DNA of 37,947 nucleotides from an uncultured Oxalobacteraceae bacterium (GCA_946479255.1 CAMLFK010000015.1:1-37947); one strand, 5' to 3'; positions 7,684 to 16,442 are shown, counted from the first letter of the stretch. Notes: generated by a model from the letters alone, not told the origin. Program-made: numbers and translations.

Positions 7684-10323
7684 ATGCAAAGTCCTCAACG
7701 CCAGGTCCGGGCCAGGCCGGCCTGGAGCGCCGCTGTCCTGCTGGCCGGCTGCGCCGCGCATGCCGCCGCACAGCCCGGCGACGATATACACCGCGCTGCG
7801 GATACCCGTGCGCGCGCATTGGTGCAGCAGATGACGTTCGACGAAAAGCTGGACCAGTTGCTCAACGTGGCGCCTGCGATCCCGCGCCTGCGTATTCCCG
7901 CCTACAACTGGTGGACCGAATCGCTGCACGGTGCCCTGGGCCCGGTGCCGACGACGAATTTTCCCGAGCCGATCGGGCTGGCGGCGACGTTTAACCAGGC
8001 GCTGACGCATCAGGTGGCAGGTGCCATCAGTGTCGAGGTGCGTGCGCTGCACACCCTGGGCCGGCAGACCGGGCGGCTGGGGCGCATGGGCACCGGGCTC
8101 AATACCTGGTCACCCAACATCAACATCTTCCGCGATCCGCGCTGGGGGCGGGGGCAGGAGACCTACGGCGAAGACCCGTTCCTGACCACCGCCATCGGGG
8201 TCTCCTTCATCCAGGGCATGCAGGGGCCGGTGCCGGACCTGCCCGACGTGGTGGCGACCCCCAAGCACTTTGCGGTGCACAGCGGTCCGGAGTCCACCCG
8301 TCATTACGCCAACGTGTTCGCCTCGGCGCATGACCTGGAAGACACCTACCTGCCCGCGTTCCGCGCTGCCGTGGTCGATGCCAAGGCCGGCTCTATCATG
8401 TGCGCCTACAACCGCCTCAACGGCCAGCCGGCCTGCGGCAGCGAGCTGCTGCTCAAGCACTACCTGCGCGATGCCTGGGGCTTCAAGGGTTACGTCGTCT
8501 CCGACTGCGATGCAGTGACCGACATCTCGGAACAGAGCAAGTACGCGCCCGACCAGGCCACGGCTGCGGCTGTCGCGCTCAAGGCCGGTGTGGACAATGA
8601 GTGCAATACCCAGACCCTGGGCGATGCAAAGGATCTCTCGGCGCGCTATCGCGAGGCCTTCCGCCGCCGTCTCATCAGCATGGGCGACATCGATACCGCC
8701 CTGGTCCGGCTGTTTTCGGCGCGCTATCGCAACGGCGATTTGCCTGGCCTCGCGCGCAAGCCTGGCACCGCCGTCCCGGTCACTGCCATCAACACGCCGG
8801 AGCATCAGCAGCTGGCCCTCAAATCGGCCATCGAAAGCCTGGTCCTGTTGAAGAGCGACGGGGTCTTGCCGCTCAAACCCGGCCTCAAGCTTGCCGTCAT
8901 TGGACCCTTGGCCGATGCGACCCGGGTCTTGCGTGGCAATTACTCATCGACCCAGAGCGCTCCGCCCATTTCGGTCATCGACGGATTGCGCCGGGTAATG
9001 CCGGGTGCGAACATCCGCCTGATCCCGGCGGGGGCTTCCATGACGGACGGAGATCCGGTGCCACCGTCGGCGTTCCTGACCCCGGATGGCAAAGCCGGCT
9101 TGCGTGCCGAGTATTTCAATGCCATGGCTGACGCCTATGAGTCCACGCCTGCGGCCACACAGGTGGTCAGGGGCCTGGTATCGGGTGCGTCGGAATTGAA
9201 GAACGTATCGGAACGGAACAAGGTCGTCTGGACCGGCTATCTGGTGGCGCCCGAAACCGGCACATATCGTGTCGGCGTGAGCGGTGTGCGGGGCGAACTG
9301 ACGGTCGATGGGAAGCCGGCCGTGAAAGCAGCCGTGCATTCGAAGTGGGCGGAAGCGATGACACTCACCGACGTCCGGCTTGTGAAGGGGCAGCGCTACG
9401 CTCTGCGCTTCGACACGCAGGCCGGGGTCACCGGTGTGCCGGGCCTGTTCTGGAAAAGGGTCTCGGAGCAGCCCGAGGCCGATCTCAAGGCCGGGGCGGC
9501 CGGCGCCGATGTCGTCGTCGCCGTGCTTGGCTTGACGTCCGACCTGGAAGGCGAGGAATTGGCGCTGAACGTCGAGGGCTTCTCGGGCGGCGACAAGACC
9601 TCGCTGGACCTGCCGGCCGACCAGCGCCGCCTGCTCGAACAGGCCAAAGCGCTGGGTAAACCCTTGGTGGTAGTGGTCATGAGCGGAAGCGCGCTCGACC
9701 TGTCGTGGGCCAAGGCGAATGCGTCCGCGATCGTCAAGGCCTGGTATCCCGGCCAGTCGGGTGGACTGGGGATTGCGCAAGTGCTGACGGGAGCCGCGAA
9801 TCCGGGCGGGCGCCTGCCGCTCACCTTTTACCGCAGCGTGAAAGACCTGCCGGCCTTTGACGATTATTCGATGAGGGGGCGCACCTACCGGTATTTCGAA
9901 GGCACGCCGGTGTACCCGTTCGGATATGGCCTGAGCTATACCTCGTTCTCTTACACGCCTTTGCGGGTCGAGGCGGCCAAGGGTGGCCTTGAGAATGGCA
10001 TCACGGTGACGACCGAGATCACCAATACCGGTGCGCGCGACGGTGACGAGGTGGCCCAGCTCTATCTGACGCCGCCGCGGTTCGACGGGGCACCGCGGCA
10101 CGCGCTGCGCGGCTTCCAGCGCATCACCCTGAAGGCCGGGGAGCGGCGCCGGATCAGCTTCGCGCTGTCGCCGCGCGATCTGAGCTTCGTCACCCAGGAC
10201 GGCGTGCGGCAGGTGATGCCGGGGCAGCATCAGGTGCTGGTCGGTCCCGGACAGCCTGGCACCGGCACGGCCGGGCAGAGCGCATCGATCAACTTCCAGC
10301 GGGCGGTGTTGATCGAGAAGTGA
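7684..10323 (+). CDS. Glycoside hydrolase family 3 lipoprotein with PA14 domain (beta-xylosidase/beta-glucosidase type)
   Basis: An 879-residue exo-hydrolase. The N-terminus has a lipobox LLAGC, suggesting lipid anchoring facing the periplasm. The GH3 catalytic barrel covers roughly residues 40-370. The nucleophile aspartate is in YVVSDCDAV (about D274). The SDC context is the one seen in beta-xylosidase/arabinofuranosidase-like members, where beta-glucosidases usually have SDW. A PA14 domain (about 455-620, from GLRAEYF to ALRFDTQAG) is inserted in the second alpha/beta domain, and a fibronectin III-like domain closes the protein. The KHFAVHSGPE motif is present. The ATG at 7684 follows GGAGATCC; an upstream in-frame ATG at 7579 lacks such a site. 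It is monocistronic, and its operator differs from that of the locus further right. Confidence 0.9.
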   Translation: MQSPQRQVRARPAWSAAVLLAGCAAHAAAQPGDDIHRAADTRARALVQQMTFDEKLDQLLNVAPAIPRLRIPAYNWWTESLHGALGPVPTTNFPEPIGLAATFNQALTHQVAGAISVEVRALHTLGRQTGRLGRMGTGLNTWSPNINIFRDPRWGRGQETYGEDPFLTTAIGVSFIQGMQGPVPDLPDVVATPKHFAVHSGPESTRHYANVFASAHDLEDTYLPAFRAAVVDAKAGSIMCAYNRLNGQPACGSELLLKHYLRDAWGFKGYVVSDCDAVTDISEQSKYAPDQATAAAVALKAGVDNECNTQTLGDAKDLSARYREAFRRRLISMGDIDTALVRLFSARYRNGDLPGLARKPGTAVPVTAINTPEHQQLALKSAIESLVLLKSDGVLPLKPGLKLAVIGPLADATRVLRGNYSSTQSAPPISVIDGLRRVMPGANIRLIPAGASMTDGDPVPPSAFLTPDGKAGLRAEYFNAMADAYESTPAATQVVRGLVSGASELKNVSERNKVVWTGYLVAPETGTYRVGVSGVRGELTVDGKPAVKAAVHSKWAEAMTLTDVRLVKGQRYALRFDTQAGVTGVPGLFWKRVSEQPEADLKAGAAGADVVVAVLGLTSDLEGEELALNVEGFSGGDKTSLDLPADQRRLLEQAKALGKPLVVVVMSGSALDLSWAKANASAIVKAWYPGQSGGLGIAQVLTGAANPGGRLPLTFYRSVKDLPAFDDYSMRGRTYRYFEGTPVYPFGYGLSYTSFSYTPLRVEAAKGGLENGITVTTEITNTGARDGDEVAQLYLTPPRFDGAPRHALRGFQRITLKAGERRRISFALSPRDLSFVTQDGVRQVMPGQHQVLVGPGQPGTGTAGQSASINFQRAVLIEK

Positions 10324-10354
10324 GCCAGTGGACTTAGTGCAGCGTCAGCGGCGA

Positions 10355-12358
10355 TCAGTTGTCCAGCGTGACGCCGCCGTCGAGCAGCCTGCCATTGCTG
10401 CCTGGCGCCGCGCGCAAGGTGCTGTTGGCGCCTGATATGGCATTGTCGTAGTCGACCACTTCGGCGCCGCTCAAGGCATCACGGTGAGACACGCGCACGC
10501 GCAGACTGTCACGGCTCAGGACAGCGCCCTGCCGGCGATCGCCGTCATGGGCCTCGACGACGAAGCGGTAGCCTGGCCGGCCGTTGAGACGCCCTGTGCC
10601 TTCGACGCGCGCCGCCTGGCCGCCCGATGCCTGGGCCGCCAGCTGGTCGCTGCGGAAGTGGAAGGGCCCGTGCAGTACGACGAACGGTTTGCCGACGCTG
10701 GCCGGCCCCTTGGCGAGTGGCGACCACATGGCGAACTTCAGCGGCACATCCTTATAAGTCGCGCTGGCCGCGCCGCGTGGCAAGCTGCCCTTGGCTTTGA
10801 GCGCGGCCGATGCAGGCGCGTTGACCGTGACCTCGCGCCACGCATCGGTGGTCCGGCCCGCGGAGTCGGTCACGCGCACGCGCACGGTGATATAGCCGGC
10901 CGCGCAGAAGCGGTGCTGCAGGCGCACCTGGCCCACGCCATCGGATTCGCGCACGCTTGGCGCCGGTGACGGGCAGCTGTCGTCCCAGACCGCGCTTGCC
11001 GTGTGGGTTTCGGTGCGCGAGTTGTCGGTAAAGCCGAGCGTCATCGGTATTTCATCACCGAGCCTGACGCTGTCGGGCAGCCCCATGATGGGCCCCAGCA
11101 CCGGGGCGTCGGTGCCGCGCTTGCCGGGACGCAGAAGAACCAGCCCGGCGTTGGAGTGCACGAGGATGACGCCTTTGTCGTTGATCTCGGCGGCGCTGTG
11201 CAGCACCAGGCCGGCCGGCACCCGGTGCAGGCGCGTGTTCAGGTCGATCGGCGTGCCAACGCCCGGCCAGAGCACCGCGTGCAGATTGCGGCCGTCCTCG
11301 GTCCGGTGTTCGATGGCGCCGACGATCTCGCCGCCGTTGTTGATGGCAATGGCGTAGGCTCCGCCTGGCGTCCCTGGGGGAAGCCGCCTCACGCCGCTCG
11401 TGCGCCTCCAGTGGTAGGCGAAACCGGGGGCATCGAGGTAGGTGTTGCCGACGGCTTCACCCCGGTCGTTCAGGTCCGCCACGAGGCCCGATCCGCTGCC
11501 GCTCACCGGGATCGGCATCCGGCCGGTCGCGCGGCTCCAGTAAAAGGCTTGCGTCTCGGTGCCGGATGGCGTCTCGGCAATGCCCACCACCTCGCCATGC
11601 CTGTTGATATGCATGCCGAAGGCATGGCTGCTCTCCAGCGGGCCAATGTCGGTCTCGCCTCCAGCCGTATTCCACGCCATGGCGTGAATTCCCCCGCTGG
11701 CCAGGTTGCCAAAGCCGGTCGAGATGCCGTCCTTATTGACGGCAGAGGCTTCCGACAGCGAGTAGGGCAGGGGGCCGAGCGGGACGATGGTGCCGTCCGG
11801 CTCCCAGCGCACCGCCCGCGCGCTCACGCCGGCCGATTGCATCAGGCCCACCACCTGGCCCTTGTCGTTGATGTCGTAGGCGGCCGAACCTTGATTGCCC
11901 GGCAGGGCGAGCGGACCGCGGGCCAGGCTCCAGGTAAAGGCATAGATGCCGCTCCGTGGTTCGGCGCCATCTTCGGCGGACCCCACCACCACGCCGTGCT
12001 TGTTAATGGCGCGCAGATCGATGTAGTGGCCGCCCAGCGAGGGGATGGGATGTATCCGGTCGCCGTCGAAATATGCGGTGGGCTGGCCGATCGGAAGGAA
12101 GGACCCGAATGCTGCCTGCCCGCGCTCGTTCAGCAAGGCTGCCGCGCCGCCCTCGGCCCACAGGTTGACGATGCTGTACATGCGGGATGCCGGCGTGGCG
12201 TCGTCACTTGCCGCGTCCGTTACGGCGTCCGTTACGGCCGCAAGCGGCGCGGCATTTCCCTCACCGGCGCCGCCATGCGCGCCGATGAGCACTGGCGCGA
12301 TTAGTCCGGCCAGGATGATGTTGCGCAGAGCTGGCTTGCTGATCCACTGTTGACTCAT
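10355..12358 (-). CDS. Secreted HAF-repeat protein (beta-propeller-like)
   Basis: A 667-residue protein with an N-terminal signal sequence (hydrophobic NIILAGLIAPVLIGA). At least seven copies of the HAF-type repeat follow, about 45-50 residues apart: INKHGVVVGSAE, INDKGQVVGLMQ, VNKDGISTGFGN, INRHGEVVGIAE, LNDRGEAVGNTY, INNGGEIVGAIE and INDKGVILVHSN. Such repeats are thought to form a beta-propeller. The C-terminal third looks like beta-sandwich domains with a cysteine pair (DDSCPSPAP and HRFCAAGY). The function is unknown for the family. The start at 12358 has an AGGGAA ribosome binding site; an ATG 15 bp upstream overlaps that site. It is convergent with GH3, with 31 bp between the stops and no obvious terminator. 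Confidence 0.8.
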   Translation of the reverse strand: MSQQWISKPALRNIILAGLIAPVLIGAHGGAGEGNAAPLAAVTDAVTDAASDDATPASRMYSIVNLWAEGGAAALLNERGQAAFGSFLPIGQPTAYFDGDRIHPIPSLGGHYIDLRAINKHGVVVGSAEDGAEPRSGIYAFTWSLARGPLALPGNQGSAAYDINDKGQVVGLMQSAGVSARAVRWEPDGTIVPLGPLPYSLSEASAVNKDGISTGFGNLASGGIHAMAWNTAGGETDIGPLESSHAFGMHINRHGEVVGIAETPSGTETQAFYWSRATGRMPIPVSGSGSGLVADLNDRGEAVGNTYLDAPGFAYHWRRTSGVRRLPPGTPGGAYAIAINNGGEIVGAIEHRTEDGRNLHAVLWPGVGTPIDLNTRLHRVPAGLVLHSAAEINDKGVILVHSNAGLVLLRPGKRGTDAPVLGPIMGLPDSVRLGDEIPMTLGFTDNSRTETHTASAVWDDSCPSPAPSVRESDGVGQVRLQHRFCAAGYITVRVRVTDSAGRTTDAWREVTVNAPASAALKAKGSLPRGAASATYKDVPLKFAMWSPLAKGPASVGKPFVVLHGPFHFRSDQLAAQASGGQAARVEGTGRLNGRPGYRFVVEAHDGDRRQGAVLSRDSLRVRVSHRDALSGAEVVDYDNAISGANSTLRAAPGSNGRLLDGGVTLDN

Positions 12359-12605
12359 GGTAGGTTCCCTCATGCCCGCAGGCTTAGGTCGAGCGCGCTG
12401 ATGCGCCGGCCTGGAGCGGGACTGCCTCCCCACTCCAGGTGCTGTCATCACGATAGGCGCGGCGCCGGCGCGCGCGCTGACACGCCGCAAAAGTGTGGGG
12501 AAGGCACCGGTGCGGCACCGTCCTGTTGCTTCTGCTAAGGTTGCCTTGTCGACCGGCGCAGGCGCGGGTTCATTTCTATTGATGGGGCAAGTCTGAGGAG
12601 GCAAT

Positions 12606-12911
12606 ATGTCGCGTTTTTTGATCGTGTACCGCGGGGCGGCCGACAGCACCAAGTCCGCCATCGAGCAGCACAGCCCTGAGCGTTGGAGCGCCTGGTTCGA
12701 TTCCCTGGGCAGCGCGGTCCTTGACCAGGGCAACTTGACCCACAGCAGCGTCGAAATACCCAACCGCTTGCTGGGCCCTAAGCTGTCGAGCAGTTCCCTG
12801 TCGGGTTACTCGGTGATCGAGGCGGCCGACTTCGACGCCGCGGTGGCGGTGGCGAAAGAATGCCCGATCTTCGACGAGCACGGTTCGGTGGAGATTGCCC
12901 GGCTGACTTAG
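12606..12911 (+). CDS. YCII-related small protein
   Basis: 101 residues with a strong GAGGAGG ribosome binding site. The YCII-like pattern is visible: FLIVYRG at the start, WSAWFDSLGSAVLDQGN in the middle (family: W..W...L...G), and a GYSVIEAADFDAAVAVAKECPIF block before the C-terminal VEIARL strand. YCII-like proteins form ferredoxin-fold dimers; the biochemical role of this one is unknown. Its last 4 bp overlap the end of the convergent HDOD gene. Confidence 0.8.
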   Translation: MSRFLIVYRGAADSTKSAIEQHSPERWSAWFDSLGSAVLDQGNLTHSSVEIPNRLLGPKLSSSSLSGYSVIEAADFDAAVAVAKECPIFDEHGSVEIARLT

Positions 12912-13744
12912 CCCATCAGGGCGGCAATCATCGAGCGCAGTTCGTCCGTCGATTCGTCGATGAGCTTGGTCAGCTTGGATGAACTGTTCACGAAGTCAAT
13001 ATCCGCGTCGCCAGGGCTGGGCATGGCTTGCGGCGGGCCCAGCGGCGACGCTACCAGCGCGAACTGATTGGCCAGTATCAGCGTGTCCGTCAGGGTGGTC
13101 GGCGGCTCGTTGACCTTGCCGCAGCGTGCCGCCAGGATGGCGTTGCCGACCGACTCTGGAATGCTGAGCTTGTGCAGCACTTCGCGTGTGACGGTCTCTT
13201 CGCACAACTCTTCCATATCGCCGGCGTCATCGTCCAGCAGGCCGGGAAACTCTTCAGCCCGCGCAATCAAGTAGACGCCGGCAACCTCGTGCACGATGCC
13301 CGCGAACATTGCGGTGTCCGGGTCGACCATGGTCACGCGGCGCGCCAGCACGTGGGCCAGCGCCGCCACATTGGCGCTGTGCAGCCACAGCCGCTCGGCC
13401 TTGGTGCGCAGGGCTGGGTCGGTGATGCGCGCCGCCAGTTGCTTGACGATCAGCGTGGCCACCATCGTCTTCAGGCTGTTGCAGCCGACCCGCATGACGG
13501 CGGCGCGCGCGCTGGTGATCTCATCGCCGCCGTTGCGGTTGAAGGCGGCCGTGTTGGCCAGGGCCACGACGCGCGCGGCCAGCTGGGGTTCGCCCGCCAC
13601 CAGCTTGATGGCGTTCTCGATATGACAGTCCGGGCGATCCAGCTCGGCCTGCAGGCGCAAGGCCGCGTTCACGCTCGTGGGGAGCGTAATCTCGCCGCGT
13701 GCGGCTTCGGCGGCGATGCGCTGGAAGGTTTCGGCTCTGTTCAT
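12908..13744 (-). CDS. HDOD domain protein
   Basis: 278 residues with an HDOD domain (about residues 15-215): LPTSVNAALRLQAELDRPD, AIKLVAGEPQLAARVVALANTAAFNR and ARAAVMRVG are the usual early helices, and FAGIVHEVAGVYLIARAEEFP is the later block. HDOD proteins are HD-like regulators without a full metal site, often tied to signalling, motility or stress; no effector domain is present here. The HD-type position reads IVHEVAG, so phosphohydrolase activity is unlikely. A TATAAT lies only 6-7 bp upstream of the ATG and no ribosome binding site is visible, so the mRNA may be leaderless. Its 3' end overlaps the YCII gene by 4 bp. Confidence 0.85.
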   Translation of the reverse strand: MNRAETFQRIAAEAARGEITLPTSVNAALRLQAELDRPDCHIENAIKLVAGEPQLAARVVALANTAAFNRNGGDEITSARAAVMRVGCNSLKTMVATLIVKQLAARITDPALRTKAERLWLHSANVAALAHVLARRVTMVDPDTAMFAGIVHEVAGVYLIARAEEFPGLLDDDAGDMEELCEETVTREVLHKLSIPESVGNAILAARCGKVNEPPTTLTDTLILANQFALVASPLGPPQAMPSPGDADIDFVNSSSKLTKLIDESTDELRSMIAALMG

Positions 13745-13750
13745 TCGGAA

Positions 13751-13779
13751 ATTATACGCCCGGATTTCGCGAAATATAC
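13751..13779 (-). promoter_or_regulatory. Candidate promoter of the HDOD gene with overlapping palindrome
   Basis: On the minus strand TATAAT occupies 13756-13751, just before the HDOD ATG at 13744, which would give a leaderless message. A 12-bp perfect palindrome ATTTCGCGAAAT (13764-13775) lies in the spacer region and could bind a repressor. The -35 hexamer is weak. Confidence 0.4.
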
Positions 13780-13802
13780 AAAGCGGGTGAAAGCGTTGCT
13801 AA

Positions 13803-13919
13803 TTAGGTTCCGAAGCGGCAGTTTTCGCCCTGCTGCGCCTGGGCATATGCCGCCTGGCAAGTCAAACACAGGCTCAGGGCGAGCATGGCCATCGAGACGA
13901 TTCTTTTCATTGTGCGCAT
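13803..13919 (-). CDS. Possible 35-38 residue exported peptide
   Basis: A short frame upstream of HDOD on the same strand encodes a peptide beginning MRTMKRIVSMAMLALS and continuing CLTCQAAYA. This reads as a complete Sec signal peptide with a cleavage site after AYA, followed by only about 12 residues (QAQQGENCRFGT). Either it is a real small secreted peptide or the remnant of a truncated secreted protein. No good ribosome binding site is visible. Starts at 13919 or 13910 are possible. Confidence 0.35.
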   Translation of the reverse strand: MRTMKRIVSMAMLALSLCLTCQAAYAQAQQGENCRFGT

Positions 13920-13985
13920 ATTGATCGATTGGGGCACTAGTATGTTAGCGTGTTTGTGAGCTCACGCCGGTGAACATCGATCAAT
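13920..13985. repeat. 10-bp inverted repeat with central palindrome
   Basis: ATTGATCGAT (13920-13929) is repeated inverted as ATCGATCAAT (13976-13985). Midway between them is a perfect palindrome GTGAGCTCAC (13956-13965). The AT-rich stretch separates divergent units and may hold regulatory sites. The arms share the ATCGAT core of the locus operator but not its flanks. Confidence 0.45.
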
Positions 13986-14042
13986 CTGATGAGCAATAGC
14001 TTGGCTGTGCGGCGGCTTTTGCCGGAAGCGAATAAAAACGGC

Positions 14043-14072
14043 TTGATATCGATAACACCGCTATGTTAGGAT
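14043..14072 (+). promoter_or_regulatory. LacI-type operator over the promoter of the beta-propeller/beta-helix unit
   Basis: TGATATCGATAACA (14044-14057) matches 13 of 14 positions of the locus palindrome. It overlaps a possible -35 TTGATA (14043-14048), with TAGGAT (14067-14072) as -10 after 18 bp. The gene starts 47 bp after the -10. Confidence 0.65.
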
Positions 14073-14118
14073 GGCAGCTTACGCAAGAGCGCAACCAATC
14101 TTACGAGGCACGCCAGAC

Positions 14119-14931
14119 ATGACTATCCGCCACCGCTTCCTGGGCATCGACGAAGGCCGCCAGCGCATGTCGCTGATCGACAGCGTCGAAGGCATCCGCT
14201 GGACCATCAGCCTGGACGACTATCCGCTCGCGCGCGACATGCAGCGCCTCGGTGCCAATCGCGTGCTGGTGGGCTTCGACCGCGGCTTTTTCGAGCTCGA
14301 GATCGCCAGCGGGCGCGTGCTGTCGTCCTGCGATCGCTGGACCGATGTGACGGCGGTGCACCGCCGCGCCGACGGCGCCACGCTGGTCACCGGCTTCAAT
14401 CTCGACGGCACCGGCGGCATCAATGTATTGACGCTGGACGCCAGCCTGGCCTTGACCGGCACCGCCCGCCGCGATGGCGACTACGTGCGCCTCATGCGTC
14501 CCACGGCGCAGGGTACCTACCTGCTGTGCATGAACGATCATATCCTCGAAACCACCCCCGCGCTGGAAGAAGTGCGGCGCTTCGCGGCGCCGGGCTTCGA
14601 GCACGCCTGGAAGGCCGAGCGCCGCGCCGACGGCAGCACCCTGGTGTCGGCCGGCTATGGCGCCTTCATGGCGGTCTTCGATGCCGCCGGCCAGTGCATC
14701 CGCCGTTTTGGCGGCGCGGACGAGGTGCCGGCCGAGGTGGCGCCGTTCTTCTACGCCAGCTACGAGCAGCTGGCCGACGGCCGCCTGCTGGTGGCCAACT
14801 GGGCCGGCCACGGCCCGGACAAGGGCGCCAAGGGGCGCCAGCTGCTGGAATTTAGCGCCGACGGCAAATTGCTCGGCACCTGGTCGGACAGCGCCCATGT
14901 CTCGTCGCTCCAGGGCCTGCTGGTGGTCTAA
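14119..14931 (+). CDS. Cytoplasmic beta-propeller-like protein of unknown function
   Basis: 270 residues without a signal peptide. Repeating strands about 40-45 residues apart (for example RRADGATLVTGFNLDG, RRADGSTLVSAGYGAFMAVFD and QLADGRLLVANWAGHG) give a PQQ/WD40-like beta-propeller look. I recognise no catalytic motif and do not assign a function. It is the first gene of a two-gene unit with the secreted GH28/GH49-like enzyme (47 bp apart), and the unit has one of the best operator copies of the locus. That context suggests a role in handling or sensing a sugar of this pathway inside the cell. Oligogalacturonate lyases (PL22) are also cytoplasmic propellers, but they are longer and I see no similarity to their motifs. 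A GAGG ribosome binding site precedes the ATG. Confidence 0.65.
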   Translation: MTIRHRFLGIDEGRQRMSLIDSVEGIRWTISLDDYPLARDMQRLGANRVLVGFDRGFFELEIASGRVLSSCDRWTDVTAVHRRADGATLVTGFNLDGTGGINVLTLDASLALTGTARRDGDYVRLMRPTAQGTYLLCMNDHILETTPALEEVRRFAAPGFEHAWKAERRADGSTLVSAGYGAFMAVFDAAGQCIRRFGGADEVPAEVAPFFYASYEQLADGRLLVANWAGHGPDKGAKGRQLLEFSADGKLLGTWSDSAHVSSLQGLLVV

Positions 14932-14978
14932 GATAGGCGCCTGACATTCGAACAAGAAGTTCAAGGAGACATCGAGCC

Positions 14979-16442
14979 ATGCTCAAGAAGCTTTTCGTAC
15001 TCGCCGCCTGCCTGCTGGGCTGCACATCATGGAACGCCGCCGTGGCCGCGGCGCCGGCCAACCAGCTGCAGGTACATCCGTTCCCGCAGCCGATCCGCTA
15101 TACGCACCATAACGACGCCTTCACGGTGCGGGTGCGCACGCCGGGCGGCGTGTGGCAGGACCTGTACGAGTATAAGGTCAAGGTCGACCTGGACAACCAG
15201 CAGCTGGCATCGATGGTCTACTTTAACTTCGACGGCGCCGTGGAAGTCGCGGTCCAGAAGAACAACGGCTCGTTCTCCAAGGTCGCGGTGCGGCCCGACT
15301 CGAAAGGCGTCAAGACCACGGTCAAGGACGGCATCGCCTACTTCACTTTGACCAAGCCGGAAAACCTCAGCGTGGAATTCGACGAGGACCGCACCCATAA
15401 CCTGCACGTATTTACCCACGCGATCCGCAAGGACATGACCAAGGCCGCCAAGGTCCTGACCTCGTACGAGATCGGCCAGGGCACCACGCCCGACCTGACG
15501 CAACCGGTGGTGTACTTCGGCCCCGGCGTGTACGGTGGCCCGTTCCGCCTGCGTTCGAACACCACCGTGTACATCGACGGCTCGGCGGTGCTCAAGAACC
15601 CCCTGATCATCGACGGCATTGAAAACGTCAAGGTCTATAGCGACGGCCTGTTCGACGGCGTCGACCAGATGCAGATCCGCAATGCCAAGAATATCCTGAT
15701 CGACGGCCCGATCTTCATCAACCCGAAGGAAGGCACCATGCGCTGCATTAATTCGCAGGACCTGGAAGAGCGCAGCATCCGCACAATCGGCGCCGAACGC
15801 TGGTCCGATGGGCTGGGCCACTTCGCCTGCGAGCGCGTCAAGATCACCGACAGCTTCATCCGCACTTCGGACGACTGCATCACCTTGTACAACCACCGCT
15901 GGGATATCTGGGGCAATACGCGCGATATCACGGTCACCGATACGACCCTGTGGGCCGACGTGGCGCACGCCGTCATGATCGGTATTCACGGCAATACGCC
16001 GTCGGCCGCCCATCCGGAGGCCGAAGTGATCGAGCGGGTCCGCTTCAATAACATCGATATCCTGGACCATGACGAGGACGAACCGGAGTACGAGGGCGCG
16101 ATCGGCATCATGGCCGGCGACGACAACCTGGTACGCGACGTGGTCTTCGAAAACATCCGGGTCGAGCGCATCGAAGAGGGCAAGCTGTTTAACTTCCACA
16201 TCGCCTATACCCCGAAATACAACACCAGCCCGGGGCGTGGCATCGAGAACATCACCCTGCGTAACGTCAGCTACAGCGGCAAGGGCTCGCCCAGCGCCTC
16301 GGTCATCTATGGCCACGACGCCCAGCGCAAGGTGAACAACATCGTGCTCGATAACGTCACCGTGGGCGGCAAGCGCATCACCGGCAGTGCGCCGAATGTG
16401 CTCGATATCGGCCCGTTCGCCGAGGGCGTGAGCTTCCGCTGA
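14979..16442 (+). CDS. Secreted right-handed beta-helix glycosidase, GH28/GH49-like (clan GH-N)
   Basis: 487 residues: a signal peptide (MLKKLFVLAACLLGC, cleavage near AVAA), an N-terminal beta-sandwich-like region (about 25-160), then a parallel beta-helix. Candidate catalytic aspartates are in WSDGLGH and TSDDCITLYN, matching the spaced Asp and Asp-Asp of inverting clan GH-N enzymes. GH28 polygalacturonases also carry an NTD, a GHG and an RIK motif. Here NTD reads WSD, and GHG and RIK are not clearly present. The beta-sandwich plus helix layout is more like GH49 dextranases/isopullulanases. The substrate is therefore open: polyuronate or alpha-glucan type. A lipobox-like LLGC exists, so lipid anchoring is possible. 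AAGGAG ribosome binding site. Second gene of the propeller unit. Confidence 0.75.
   Translation: MLKKLFVLAACLLGCTSWNAAVAAAPANQLQVHPFPQPIRYTHHNDAFTVRVRTPGGVWQDLYEYKVKVDLDNQQLASMVYFNFDGAVEVAVQKNNGSFSKVAVRPDSKGVKTTVKDGIAYFTLTKPENLSVEFDEDRTHNLHVFTHAIRKDMTKAAKVLTSYEIGQGTTPDLTQPVVYFGPGVYGGPFRLRSNTTVYIDGSAVLKNPLIIDGIENVKVYSDGLFDGVDQMQIRNAKNILIDGPIFINPKEGTMRCINSQDLEERSIRTIGAERWSDGLGHFACERVKITDSFIRTSDDCITLYNHRWDIWGNTRDITVTDTTLWADVAHAVMIGIHGNTPSAAHPEAEVIERVRFNNIDILDHDEDEPEYEGAIGIMAGDDNLVRDVVFENIRVERIEEGKLFNFHIAYTPKYNTSPGRGIENITLRNVSYSGKGSPSASVIYGHDAQRKVNNIVLDNVTVGGKRITGSAPNVLDIGPFAEGVSFR

Noticed and set aside
13951..13970. Possible CRP site at GTGAGCTCAC
   Set aside because: The two half-sites TGTGA and TCAC are separated by 2 bp, not the 6 bp needed for CRP.
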